Assembly: GCA_000431315.1 (NCBI GenBank)
Contig: HF989734.1
Span: 56,855-107,463 of the forward strand
DNA length: 50,609 nt
From: Brachyspira sp. CAG:484
GTDB lineage: Bacteria > Cyanobacteriota > Vampirovibrionia > Gastranaerophilales > Gastranaerophilaceae
Direction: 5' to 3'
Shown here: positions 33,862-42,175 of the stretch, one piece after another
Layout: every line of letters starts with the position of its first letter
Position numbering within the stretch: the first letter of the stretch is position 1
Program-made: the position numbers and the translations under genes
Notes under the pieces: model-generated
Seen by the model: only the letters and a program-made list of their open reading frames with translations
Told to the model about the DNA's origin: nothing
Database searches by the model: none

Positions 33862-35613
33862 ATGACAGATAAAAAATCATTATTCATAGACGGTAAAGAA
33901 GTTGAATTTACAGACGAACCAAATCTGCTTGAAGTAATAAGAAAAGCAGGTATGAATGTTCCTACATTCTGCTACCGTCCTGACTTAACACCATTCGGCG
34001 CATGCAGAATGTGCGTTGTGGAAGTCGAAGGCAGAGGGATTCAATCCTCCTGCACAATGCCGCCTGAAAACGGTTTAAAAATACATCTAAACACAGAAAA
34101 AACAAGACGAATTAGAAAAACAGTTTTGGAACTGCTTCTGGCAAACCATGATAAAGAATGCCTGACTTGTGAAAAGTCAGGAAACTGTGAGCTTCAGCAA
34201 TATGCTGAAGAATACGGCATCAGGAAAATACGTTATGCGGAAAAACCGCTTGAAGAATATCTTCCTGTTGATGACAGCAGTCCTTCACTCGTAAGAGATC
34301 CTAACAAATGTATACTTTGCGGAGCCTGCGTAAGAGCGTGTTCGGAATTTCAAGGACATGCTGTTCTCGGTTTTGCTAACAGGGGCTCAAAAACTGTTGT
34401 TCAGCCTATGAATGGCAGACCGCTCGGTCAGGTTGACTGTGTAAACTGCGGTCAGTGTGCAGCAGTATGCCCTACCGGAGCACTCACAATAAAATCCGAT
34501 ATTGAAAATGTTTGGAGTGAAATTACTAACCCTAATAAAAAAGTGGTTGTTCAAATGGCTCCGGCTACCCGCGTTGCTCTTGGTGAAATGTTCGGACTAA
34601 AACCAGGGGAAAACTCAATAGGTTTGATGAATGCAGCACTTAGAAAAATAGGATTTGATAAAGTATTTGATACAAACTTTTCAGCAGACTTAACTATTAT
34701 GGAAGAAGCAACCGAATTTTTGGAAAGACTTAAATCCGGAGAAAATCTCCCGCTGTTTACTTCCTGCTGTCCTGCCTGGGTAAAATACCTTGAAGATCAG
34801 CATCCTGATATGCTAAAACATTTATCAAGCTGCAAATCTCCAATGTCAATGCTCTCTCCGGTGCTTGTTGATTTAGTTCCTAACCAGCTTGGTATTGAAA
34901 GAGAGAACCTTGTGGTTGTTGCAATTATGCCTTGTACAGCTAAAAAATACGAATGCAAACGTCCGGAACTCGCACGAAACGGCAGACCTGATACAGATTA
35001 TGTATTAACAACGCAGGAACTCGGTAGAATGATAAAAGAAGCCGGAATCAATTTTAATGCGCTTGAACCGGAGGATCATGATTCTCCGTTCGGAGAATAC
35101 ACAGGTGCCGGAACAATTTTTGGAGCTTCCGGAGGTGTTGCAGAAGCGGCTGTTAGAACGGCATATGAGTTTGCGACAGGCGAACCTTTAAATGATGTTG
35201 ATTTTAAACCGCTAAGAGGAACCGAAAACCGCTCAAGAGATGTTGAACTTGACCTGAAAGGAACTAAACTTGTAGTGAGAGTAGTTTCAACATTAAAAGA
35301 GGCTGAAAAATCAATTCAGGAAATCAAAGAAGGCAAAGCACCTTTCCAGATGCTGGAAGTAATGGCGTGCCCTGGCGGATGTATCAATGGCGGAGGACAG
35401 CCAAGAAGCTGTGATGACAGCAGTATTAAAGGTGAACGTGCCAAAGGTTTGTATAAAGAAGACCAAGCTCTTCCTCAACGCAAGTCACATATGAACCCTT
35501 ATATACAAAAGCTTTATCAGGAATATTTGGAACATCCTAATTCCCATAAAGCACACGAAATATTACATACAGTATATTCAGACAAATTTACTGGTTCATA
35601 CAAAGACATTTAG
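33862..35613 (+). CDS. hydA: HydA: [FeFe]-hydrogenase catalytic subunit
   Basis: 583 residues. N-terminal NuoG-like [2Fe-2S] domain (CYRPDLTPFGACRMCVVEV), His-Cys3 cluster (NHDKECLTCEKSGNCELQQ), two [4Fe-4S] sites (CILCGACVRACSEF, CVNCGQCAAVCPTGA), then the H-cluster domain with all three signatures: TSCCPAW (about 300), MPCTAKKYE (about 356) and MACPGGCINGGGQP (about 501), and the C-terminal small-subunit helix region. It makes H2 from electrons of NADH and reduced ferredoxin. AAGGA precedes the ATG. The maturases HydEFG are not in this window. Confidence 0.96.
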   Translation: MTDKKSLFIDGKEVEFTDEPNLLEVIRKAGMNVPTFCYRPDLTPFGACRMCVVEVEGRGIQSSCTMPPENGLKIHLNTEKTRRIRKTVLELLLANHDKECLTCEKSGNCELQQYAEEYGIRKIRYAEKPLEEYLPVDDSSPSLVRDPNKCILCGACVRACSEFQGHAVLGFANRGSKTVVQPMNGRPLGQVDCVNCGQCAAVCPTGALTIKSDIENVWSEITNPNKKVVVQMAPATRVALGEMFGLKPGENSIGLMNAALRKIGFDKVFDTNFSADLTIMEEATEFLERLKSGENLPLFTSCCPAWVKYLEDQHPDMLKHLSSCKSPMSMLSPVLVDLVPNQLGIERENLVVVAIMPCTAKKYECKRPELARNGRPDTDYVLTTQELGRMIKEAGINFNALEPEDHDSPFGEYTGAGTIFGASGGVAEAAVRTAYEFATGEPLNDVDFKPLRGTENRSRDVELDLKGTKLVVRVVSTLKEAEKSIQEIKEGKAPFQMLEVMACPGGCINGGGQPRSCDDSSIKGERAKGLYKEDQALPQRKSHMNPYIQKLYQEYLEHPNSHKAHEILHTVYSDKFTGSYKDI

Positions 35614-35630
35614 CAAACCTAATATCGAAT

Positions 35631-35659
35631 TCTCAGTCTTGCCATCGGCGGGGCTGAGA
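35631..35659 (+). other. 13-bp triloop hairpin after hydA
   Basis: In RNA, TCTCAGTCTTGCC (35631-35643) pairs along its whole length with GGCGGGGCTGAGA (35647-35659) using three G-U pairs, loop ATC. It has no T-tail and lies just before the terminator; it may protect the mRNA 3' end. Confidence 0.5.
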
Positions 35660-35666
35660 GCAACAG

Positions 35667-35697
35667 AAAAAGCCTCCTTGTTTAAGGGAGGCTTTTT
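35667..35697. terminator. Terminator of hydCBA (also usable by the convergent skp gene)
   Basis: AAAAAGCCTCC/GGAGGCTTTTT stem with A-run before and T-run after, so it works on both strands. Confidence 0.9.
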
Positions 35698-35721
35698 AAT
35701 AATTAAAATTAAATTTAAAAA

Positions 35722-36180
35722 TTATTTTACAGCTTTAATAACATTAGATGTAATATCTGTACCGCCGTAAAGTACAACGCCTTTTGCAAGAACTACATCA
35801 TATCCGCCGTTTTTAGCTTCTACTGCAATTTTATCAGAAATACTTTTGTCAATTGCTGATAGTTTAGACGCATAATCTTTTTCTAATTTATCTCTTTTTG
35901 AAACAAGTTCTTTATTGTACTTATCTTCAAGAGCTTTCTTTTTCTTTTCATCAGTAACAGAAGCTACATCTTTTCTTGCTTTTTCAACATATTTAATAAT
36001 TTCAGAAGCTTTAGCCTGCTGTTCTTTCTTCAAAGTTTTAACCTGAGAAGATGAAGCAACAACCTGCTGCACATCAACTACTGCAATTTTTGAAGGAACA
36101 TCAGACATAGCAAAATGCTGAACTGACATACCAATAACAAATGCTGAAACACCCAAAACTGCAAATTTAATCTTGTTCAT
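35722..36180 (-). CDS. Skp/OmpH-family periplasmic chaperone
   Basis: 152 residues. Signal peptide MNKIKFAVLGVSAFVIGMSV, then KIAVVDVQQVVASS (the usual Skp beta strand), a long charged coiled-coil (LKKEQQAKASEIIKYVEKARKD...DKLEKDYASKLSAID) and a C-terminal GGYDVVLAKGVVLYGGTDIT. Skp holds unfolded outer-membrane proteins in the periplasm. It is divergent from a TpsB-like barrel gene, a likely client. AAGGAG precedes the ATG. Confidence 0.85.
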   Translation of the reverse strand: MNKIKFAVLGVSAFVIGMSVQHFAMSDVPSKIAVVDVQQVVASSSQVKTLKKEQQAKASEIIKYVEKARKDVASVTDEKKKKALEDKYNKELVSKRDKLEKDYASKLSAIDKSISDKIAVEAKNGGYDVVLAKGVVLYGGTDITSNVIKAVK

Positions 36181-36295
36181 ATTTTCTCCTTTTTAATATA
36201 TGCGATTGTACATTCAACCTACAAAGAAATTCTACACTAAACATATTAAATTTTACAATTACGTACTTCATTAATGTGAACTTTTTATAAAAATC

Positions 36296-36324
36296 TTTAC
36301 AAGGTCATGAATATACAATATAAT
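36296..36324 (+). promoter_or_regulatory. Promoter of the TpsB-like gene
   Basis: TTTACA (36296-36301), 17-base spacer, perfect TATAAT (36319-36324), about 100 bases before the ATG. The long 5' leader shows no clear structure. Confidence 0.6.
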
Positions 36325-36427
36325 AATAACAGCGGAATAGTGAATTTTGCTTAGTATTATAAATTTTTGTAAATTTTTTAGCAACAAAAAAATTTTCTAG
36401 GTTTTTATTATCAACAGAAGGTGAATA

Positions 36428-38362
36428 ATGAAAAAGAACAAAAAAAGTATAAACTTTATAAAAGCAATACTCGGAATATCAGCCCTTTGTGTTATTGCTT
36501 TGCCTGCATCCAGCGCCCCTGACTTAGGAAATATTAATCCAACCAGTATTATACAAGATGTAAATTCTAATTATACACACGATATTAATTCTATCAGAGA
36601 TAGACAGTATCAGCAGGAATTAAAAGAAGATTACCAAAGGTATGAACAAAAACGCGAGTACCAGAATAATCCGTCTAAAGAAAACCAGATTATAAAAAAT
36701 TACAATCCTAACAGCTCTTTTATGCAGGCTCAGGTAGAAGATATTGACACAAAAGGTGTTTATATCGATTCCGTTGAAGTCGCACCTTCCCAGATTTTAT
36801 CAAAAGAAGAGATTAACAAAATTGTTCAGCCGATTGTCGGTAAAAATGTATTTATGAATGATATTGTTAATGTCATAAATGAAATTAATAACTTGTATGC
36901 AAGTAAAGGTTTTGTAACAGCGAAAGCATTCCTTCCGGAACAAACTGTTACAAACGGAAAAATTTATATTGAACTGGTAGAAAGTAAAGTTGGTAATATA
37001 ACTGTTAATCAGAACAGATGGACTAAATCAAAATATATTACTGACAGAATGCCTCAAAAACAAAATGATTTGTTTGATATTGTTGAATTAGAAAAGGATA
37101 TTCTTGATTTCAACAGATACAATGAGGGCGTTAACTTAACAGCAAACCTCAAAGCAGGTGAAGAAGAAGGTACTACAGATATTGAACTTACCGCACACGA
37201 GAACTTCCCGTTCCACCTTGTAGGTATATTTGATAACGCAGGCCGTTACTCAACAGGAAGCCTTAGAGGCGGCGCAATGTTATATGCAGACAGCTTATTC
37301 GGACGAAGAGATAGAATGAGCATCGGTTCATACTTCAGCGGCGGCGCCATAAGCCCGTTCTTTGATTACAATATCCCTGTAAACAAACGCGATGGACGTA
37401 TTGGATTTTTGTATTCTTCCAGCTTTGCAAAAATCAGATACGGCGATTTGGCTGATTTAGATTTGAAAAGTAAATCATACATGTATTCATTGTACTACTC
37501 ACAGCCTCTTATCAGAAAACAAGGCTTTGAGTTAAAAGGTTATACAGCCTTAAACTACAAAAGAGCCCGTACAAGTGTATTTGATGATATTATTCAGTTA
37601 GGTACAGATGAAGTTACCAGTATTGATGTAGCATTAAATATGCGTAAAGATACTAAATATGGTATTTGGTACTTAAATCAGGGTGTAGGCTATGCAGTGC
37701 CGATTCTTGGAAAAGAATCCAATTATATAAAAATTTCCGGTGGAGCAGTAAGATTACACGACTTCTCTCATGGCGTTATAGGTCAATTGAGAAGCAGTTA
37801 TCAGGTAATTCCAAACAACAAACATATTCCATACCTTGACCAGTTCCAGGCCGGCGGTCTTGCTACAGTTAGAGGTTATTCTGAAGGTTTGATGATTGGT
37901 AAAAACGGTTACTACTTAAGCGGTGAATTAATGTTCCCATTGCTTCCTAGAACAATAACAAGCCCTAGAAGCGGTGAAAAAGTTCCGTTTATCGGTAAAT
38001 ATGTAAAAGGTGCGGTTTTTGTTGACCACGGCGGTATATTCCCGTCAACCGGTGAAGACTACTATGATGATAATTACTTTATGACATCAATAGGTATGGG
38101 TTTAAGAGTACAATTGCCGGGTGATTTAAGCGCCAGATTATATTGGGGCTATCCGTTAATCAACCACTCTTGGGAAACTGACCACAAAATAGGTCGCTTC
38201 CACTTTGAATTAACAATGGAACCAAACTTCGATGCCTTGCTTCGCAACAGGAGTACAGTTGCCAGAGTTGAAGAAAAACACGTAGAGGCTGAACCTGTTA
38301 ATAACTATGATGACATTAGACACTACGATTACTTTAACGATGGCGGCGGCGGATCGCTGTAA
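36428..38362 (+). CDS. Outer-membrane transporter of the TpsB/ShlB-FhaC (Omp85) type
   Basis: 644 residues. Signal peptide-like start (INFIKAILGISALCVIALPASSAP), a Gln/Asn-rich linker, POTRA domains (about 95-225: VYIDSVEVAPSQILSKEEINKIVQPIVGKNV, NGKIYIELVESKVGNITV), then a 16-strand barrel region with the Omp85 motif ATVRGYSEG (near 480) and C-terminal GRFHFELTMEP followed by a polar tail. TpsB proteins export a large TpsA partner or haemolysin; none is adjacent. Insertion of a surface protein or a BamA-like role is possible. Confidence 0.8.
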   Translation: MKKNKKSINFIKAILGISALCVIALPASSAPDLGNINPTSIIQDVNSNYTHDINSIRDRQYQQELKEDYQRYEQKREYQNNPSKENQIIKNYNPNSSFMQAQVEDIDTKGVYIDSVEVAPSQILSKEEINKIVQPIVGKNVFMNDIVNVINEINNLYASKGFVTAKAFLPEQTVTNGKIYIELVESKVGNITVNQNRWTKSKYITDRMPQKQNDLFDIVELEKDILDFNRYNEGVNLTANLKAGEEEGTTDIELTAHENFPFHLVGIFDNAGRYSTGSLRGGAMLYADSLFGRRDRMSIGSYFSGGAISPFFDYNIPVNKRDGRIGFLYSSSFAKIRYGDLADLDLKSKSYMYSLYYSQPLIRKQGFELKGYTALNYKRARTSVFDDIIQLGTDEVTSIDVALNMRKDTKYGIWYLNQGVGYAVPILGKESNYIKISGGAVRLHDFSHGVIGQLRSSYQVIPNNKHIPYLDQFQAGGLATVRGYSEGLMIGKNGYYLSGELMFPLLPRTITSPRSGEKVPFIGKYVKGAVFVDHGGIFPSTGEDYYDDNYFMTSIGMGLRVQLPGDLSARLYWGYPLINHSWETDHKIGRFHFELTMEPNFDALLRNRSTVARVEEKHVEAEPVNNYDDIRHYDYFNDGGGGSL

Positions 38363-38390
38363 TAAATTTAATTAACAATACTTGAAAAAT

Positions 38391-38419
38391 AACACCTTTA
38401 GTTCTAAACTGGAGGTGTT
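38391..38419 (+). promoter_or_regulatory. Hairpin that ends the TpsB-like gene and covers a GGAGG upstream of bioD
   Basis: AACACCTTTAGTT pairs with AACTGGAGGTGTT (loop CTA; two G-U pairs). The 3' arm includes GGAGG (38411-38415), the ribosome site that would serve the TTG at 38422. No T-tail follows, so it may regulate rather than terminate. Confidence 0.5.
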
Positions 38420-38436
38420 ATTTGTTGGAGATGAAA

Positions 38437-39123
38437 ATGACTAAAGGGATATTTGTTACAGCAACCGGCACTGATGTAGGAAAGACATTTATTTCTGCAT
38501 TACTGGTGAAAAAAGTCCGAGAGAGCGGTATTAACTGCGGATATTACAAACCTGCTCTCAGCGGGGCGGAGGTTATCAACGGGGAATTAATCCCGGGCGA
38601 CTGCGCTTATGTTGTTCAAAAAGCCGGATTACGGGGAAAGCCAGAGGATTATGCCTCTTACATATTTAAAACTGCCGTATCCCCTCATCTTGCAGCAGAA
38701 ATTGAAGGAGTAAGTATTTCAAAAGAAAAAATCAAAACAGATTTTGAAAAAAAGAAAGAAGAATTTGACTATATTGTTGTTGAAGGCGCAGGAGGAATTA
38801 TCTGCCCTTTTAATCTAAAAGAAGAAAGAATTATTCTGCCGGATATTATAAAAATGCTAAACTTAGATGTAATTGTAGTTGCATCAGCTGAACTTGGCTC
38901 TATAAACAGCGCTGTATTAACAACAGAGTATTTAAAACAATCAGGTATTAATATCAGAGGTATTATTGTAAACCGCTGCAAAGAAGATGATTTTATGCAA
39001 GAAGATAATCTGAAACAAATAGAAAATTTAACAGGTATAAAAGTTATTTCAGTAGTCAAAGAAGACGAAGAAGATTTAAAAATTGAAAACAGTAAGCTTT
39101 TATCCATATTTAAGGAGATATAA
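38437..39123 (+). CDS. bioD: Dethiobiotin synthetase
   Basis: About 228 residues. It closes the ureido ring of dethiobiotin from DAPA, CO2 and ATP. P-loop GIFVTATGTDVGKTFISALL, DYIVVEGAGGIICPF and GIIVNRC are typical. The frame opens with TTG at 38422, but ATG 38437 has GGAG six bases before it outside the hairpin, so I prefer it. ATG 38431 is a third option. bioA follows directly. Confidence 0.92.
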   Translation: MTKGIFVTATGTDVGKTFISALLVKKVRESGINCGYYKPALSGAEVINGELIPGDCAYVVQKAGLRGKPEDYASYIFKTAVSPHLAAEIEGVSISKEKIKTDFEKKKEEFDYIVVEGAGGIICPFNLKEERIILPDIIKMLNLDVIVVASAELGSINSAVLTTEYLKQSGINIRGIIVNRCKEDDFMQEDNLKQIENLTGIKVISVVKEDEEDLKIENSKLLSIFKEI

Positions 39124-39124
39124 C

Positions 39125-40486
39125 ATGACAGTATGTGAGAAAAAAGACTGGGCTAAAACAGATTTAAAATATATATGGCATCCTTGTTCTCAAATGAAAG
39201 ATTACGAGGAATTTCCTCCGATAGTAATTGACCATGGTGAAGGAATTTACCTTTACGATACAGAGGGCAGCAAATATATGGATGTAATAAGCTCCTGGTG
39301 GTGCAACCTTTTGGGACATTGTAACCCTGTAATTAATGCCGCGGTAAAAAAACAAATAGATAATCTTGAGCACGTAATCTTTGCAAATTTTTCCCATAAA
39401 CCGGCAATAGAACTCTGTGAACGTTTAGCTCAGGTACTGCCGGAAGGTCTTTGTAAATTCAATTTTACAGATAACGGGTCCTCTGCGATTGAAGCTGCAA
39501 TGAAAGTTAGTTTTCAGTACCATGAACAAACCGGCAACCCTCAGAAAACAAGATTTATGGCGCTATCAGAAGCTTATCATGGCGAAACTATAGGAGCGTT
39601 ATCAGTTGGGGATTGCGATCTTTATACAAAGCTTTATAAACCAATTTTGATGGATGTGATAAGGATTCAAGGTCCGGATTGTTACAGATGTCCATACGGA
39701 AAAGACCGCAACCACTGCAATTGCGAATGTGCAGAAAAAGCTGCCGATACATTCAGGAAATACGGAAAAGAAACTTCAGGGCTTCTGGTTGAACCGCTGC
39801 TTCAAGGGTCTGCCGGTATGAAAGTTTATCCTCCTCTGTATCTAAAAAAATTACGTGAATTATGCGATGAGTATAATGTACACTTAATAGCAGATGAAAT
39901 AGCCACCGGATACGGCAGAACCGGAAAAATGTTTGCATTTGACCATGCCGGAGTGTCACCTGATATAATGTGCCTTTCAAAAGGTTTAACCGGCGGCTAT
40001 ATGCCTATGGCTCTATTTGTAACTACACAGAAAATTTATGATGCCTTCTATGCTGATTACAATACCGGTAAAGCATTCATGCACTCGCACACGTACAGCG
40101 GAAACCCTCTTGCCTGCTCAGCAGCAATCGCTGTTTTAGATATATTAAAAGATGGCACTGTACTCAAAAAAGCAAACGAGAATGCTGAATATTTTACCCG
40201 CATAATTAAAGAAAAATTCGCCTCACATAAGAATGTAGGCGACATAAGAACAATAGGATTGATAAATGCAATTGAACTGGTGAAAGATAAGAAGACAAAA
40301 GAGCCTTTTGATTCTAAACTAAGAACCGGATACCAAATTTATAGAAAAGCTTTGAAAAAAGGAGTTCTGCTTAGACCGTTAGGTGATGTAATATATTTCA
40401 ACCCGCCGCTAATTATAGAAAAAAAAGATATGGATATTGCAACAGATGTTGCTCTTGAGTGCCTAAAAGAAGTACTTCCTTCTTAA
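39125..40486 (+). CDS. bioA: Adenosylmethionine-8-amino-7-oxononanoate aminotransferase
   Basis: 453 residues. PLP enzyme that converts KAPA to DAPA using SAM. Seen: WHPCSQMKDYEEFPP, SSWWCNLLGHCNP, FTDNGSSAIEAAMKVSFQYH, YHGETIGALSVG, IADEIATGYGRTGKMFAFDHAGV (PLP Asp) and LSKGLTGGYMPM (PLP Lys). The frame extends to 39083 inside bioD, but ATG 39125, with AAGGAG seven bases ahead, is the real start. bioD-bioA overlap functionally and are one operon; bioB and bioF are not seen. The 133 bases after it contain only a small hairpin (GCGCTTAT/ATAAGCGT near 40510). Confidence 0.95.
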   Translation: MTVCEKKDWAKTDLKYIWHPCSQMKDYEEFPPIVIDHGEGIYLYDTEGSKYMDVISSWWCNLLGHCNPVINAAVKKQIDNLEHVIFANFSHKPAIELCERLAQVLPEGLCKFNFTDNGSSAIEAAMKVSFQYHEQTGNPQKTRFMALSEAYHGETIGALSVGDCDLYTKLYKPILMDVIRIQGPDCYRCPYGKDRNHCNCECAEKAADTFRKYGKETSGLLVEPLLQGSAGMKVYPPLYLKKLRELCDEYNVHLIADEIATGYGRTGKMFAFDHAGVSPDIMCLSKGLTGGYMPMALFVTTQKIYDAFYADYNTGKAFMHSHTYSGNPLACSAAIAVLDILKDGTVLKKANENAEYFTRIIKEKFASHKNVGDIRTIGLINAIELVKDKKTKEPFDSKLRTGYQIYRKALKKGVLLRPLGDVIYFNPPLIIEKKDMDIATDVALECLKEVLPS

Positions 40487-40619
40487 AAATGAGCGTATTA
40501 CACCGGAGCGCTTATGAATAAGCGTACAACTAACACTTTTAAGAAACCATACCCTCCTACCTGGCGGTGAAAAAAGTTGAAACAATTTCACACTTCACTA
40601 CGTCTAAAATTTTAGTTAA

Positions 40620-40715
40620 TTAAGATTCTGTGGTTAATTCTTCCCAGATGCTTGGCACTACGATTAAAGCAGTGTACACAATGAACCCGAAAAGAATCAA
40701 ATTAATAGCTTCCAT
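40620..40715 (-). CDS. 31-residue single-pass membrane peptide
   Basis: The peptide starts MEAINLILFGFIVYTALIVV and ends PSIWEELTTES. One hydrophobic helix (residues 5-20) is flanked by acidic ends. Strong ribosome site AGGAGAG lies six bases before ATG, and minus-strand -10-like elements lie further upstream near 40745-40760. Such peptides often sit in a larger membrane complex (compare KdpF in size and layout), but no partner is next to it. It is divergent from the zinc-ribbon gene at 40842. Confidence 0.5.
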   Translation of the reverse strand: MEAINLILFGFIVYTALIVVPSIWEELTTES

Positions 40716-40841
40716 ATAAACTCTCCTATATAGTTTACATGTATATTATGCCCATAATTATAAAAAATGTAACGCAGTATGCTAATCTATTTAATGTAAT
40801 TTTAACCTAATCTAATGTATAATAAGAAGAAAGAGGAAAGA

Positions 40842-41153
40842 ATGGAAAAGAAATTAAAAGCACTATTTTCAAATCTATGCTGCTCTCATTGTAAAGCAGA
40901 CTTTGATGAGAATTCTTTCATAATAAAACGCGAAGAACCTGGATTGACAGTTACCCATCTTGTATGCCGGCATTGCGGCAAAAATTTCGGCGTAGCTTTT
41001 CTTGGCTTTTCAGGAATTGAAGTAAAAAATGGTGCGGATCTTGCGCTTGAAGTACAGGAAGGTCCAGAACCAATTTCGTATGATGATGTAATTGACGCGC
41101 ACAGGTTCATCAAAAATCTCGATGAACACTGGGCGGATCACCTTCCGAAATAG
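40842..41153 (+). CDS. Small zinc-ribbon protein, unknown function
   Basis: 103 residues. CCSHCKADF and VCRHCGKNFG provide four cysteines in two CxxC knuckles about 25 residues apart, a zinc ribbon. The rest is mixed with an acidic tail (DDVIDAHRFIKNLDEHW). The frame starts at 40815, but the -10 TATAAT (40818-40823) lies inside that part; ATG 40842 with AGAGGAAAG is the real start. Its stop is five bases from the convergent prepilin stop. Confidence 0.65.
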   Translation: MEKKLKALFSNLCCSHCKADFDENSFIIKREEPGLTVTHLVCRHCGKNFGVAFLGFSGIEVKNGADLALEVQEGPEPISYDDVIDAHRFIKNLDEHWADHLPK

Positions 41154-41157
41154 AATT

Positions 41158-41877
41158 TTATTTCCACTCTTCGGAAATATCACGCCTTAGGTAATCCATG
41201 TTACCTTTATTTAATACCCAAGCAGTACATCCTGTTCCGTTACCGCCGGAAGTTCCTTTATATTCACAAGTATACCCGTTAGCCCCGCCATCCCAGCCGG
41301 CAAGTCCCATAGGCGTTATTCCTTTAGTTGTTATAAAAAAGCCAAAATAATCGACTCCTGCCTGATTTGGCTTCTGATACCCATTTAAATCTACATACAA
41401 AACCCCGCAAATATTCTTATAAGTATTGTATTCATCTTCTAGATATTTACATCCTGTTCCATGAGAAGGCATAGCAAAAGCAACACCGTTAACAAGAATG
41501 CCTCTTGTATACATGGTATGATTTTTAGGAGCAAATTGATAAACTCCGCCGCTTAAGGTTTTATAGTCATCGACAAAGCAGCCGTTTTCTCCTCGGCAAG
41601 GTTTTCCCTGCATAATATAAGGTGCAAATATATCATATAATTTTTCAGCCCCCTCCATTGTAACGGGTTCGCCTATATCCCATGAATCCGCAGGACCGTT
41701 CTCCTGTACAGCTCTCAAATATGCTTGCGAAAATATAGAATAAGTCTGCTTTAAACGTTCAACCAAAACTTTTTCCTGATATTTTGAAACAATAGCCGGT
41801 AGTGTCATTGCTGCTACTATTCCTATTATTCCAAGAGTTATTAAAACTTCAGCTAAAGTAAATCCGTAGTTTTTCAT
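41158..41877 (-). CDS. Type IV prepilin-like protein
   Basis: 239 residues. Leader MKNYG, then FTLAEVLITLGIIGIVAAMTL; cleavage after Gly5, Glu at +5. The C-terminal domain has several cysteines (KPCRGENGC, GTGCKYL, KNICGVL, YTCEYKG, GTGCTAW) and a GVLYVDLNGYQKPNQAGVDYF block resembling the third prepilin (YILVDVNGFGKKPNRAGFD). AAGGAGG precedes the ATG. Its promoter region is shared with an HTH regulator and contains a strong inverted repeat. Confidence 0.88.
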   Translation of the reverse strand: MKNYGFTLAEVLITLGIIGIVAAMTLPAIVSKYQEKVLVERLKQTYSIFSQAYLRAVQENGPADSWDIGEPVTMEGAEKLYDIFAPYIMQGKPCRGENGCFVDDYKTLSGGVYQFAPKNHTMYTRGILVNGVAFAMPSHGTGCKYLEDEYNTYKNICGVLYVDLNGYQKPNQAGVDYFGFFITTKGITPMGLAGWDGGANGYTCEYKGTSGGNGTGCTAWVLNKGNMDYLRRDISEEWK

Positions 41878-41909
41878 TTATACCTCCTTATATCTATTTA
41901 CATTATACA

Positions 41910-41936
41910 ACAAAGTGGATTTAAAATCCATTTTGT
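41910..41936. promoter_or_regulatory. 27-bp inverted repeat between a prepilin and an XRE regulator
   Basis: ACAAAGTGGATTT (41910-41922) and AAATCCATTTTGT (41924-41936): 13-bp arms with one mismatch around a single central base. It overlaps the -35 to -10 area of the prepilin promoter (TATAAT on the minus strand near 41903-41908) and lies just upstream of the regulator gene. Confidence 0.65.
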
Positions 41937-41962
41937 AATAAATTATATAGGATTATTGTTAA

Positions 41963-42172
41963 ATGAATGAAGAAATTCTAAAAAGATTTCGCAGGAATTT
42001 AGAACGCTTAAGGAAACGCTACGGATGTTCTTGTAAACAGCTATCAGAACTTATCGGATGCGATTCGTCCTATATAAGCAAAGTAGAAAACGGTAGAATT
42101 ATTCCACCGTTAGACAAAATTATTTCTATTGCTGATTTTTTTGAAACTGAGTTTATAGAAATGTTTAAATAA
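41963..42172 (+). CDS. Small XRE-family helix-turn-helix regulator
   Basis: 69 residues, almost only the DNA-binding domain: NLERLRKRYGCSCKQLSELIGCDSSYISKVENGRIIPPLDKIISIADFFE is a canonical Cro/C1 HTH. It is divergent from the prepilin at 41877, with a palindromic operator between, so it probably represses itself and the prepilin. AGGA lies eleven bases before the ATG. It converges on the nucleoside transporter with a three-base gap. Confidence 0.88.
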   Translation: MNEEILKRFRRNLERLRKRYGCSCKQLSELIGCDSSYISKVENGRIIPPLDKIISIADFFETEFIEMFK

Positions 42173-42175
42173 TAA

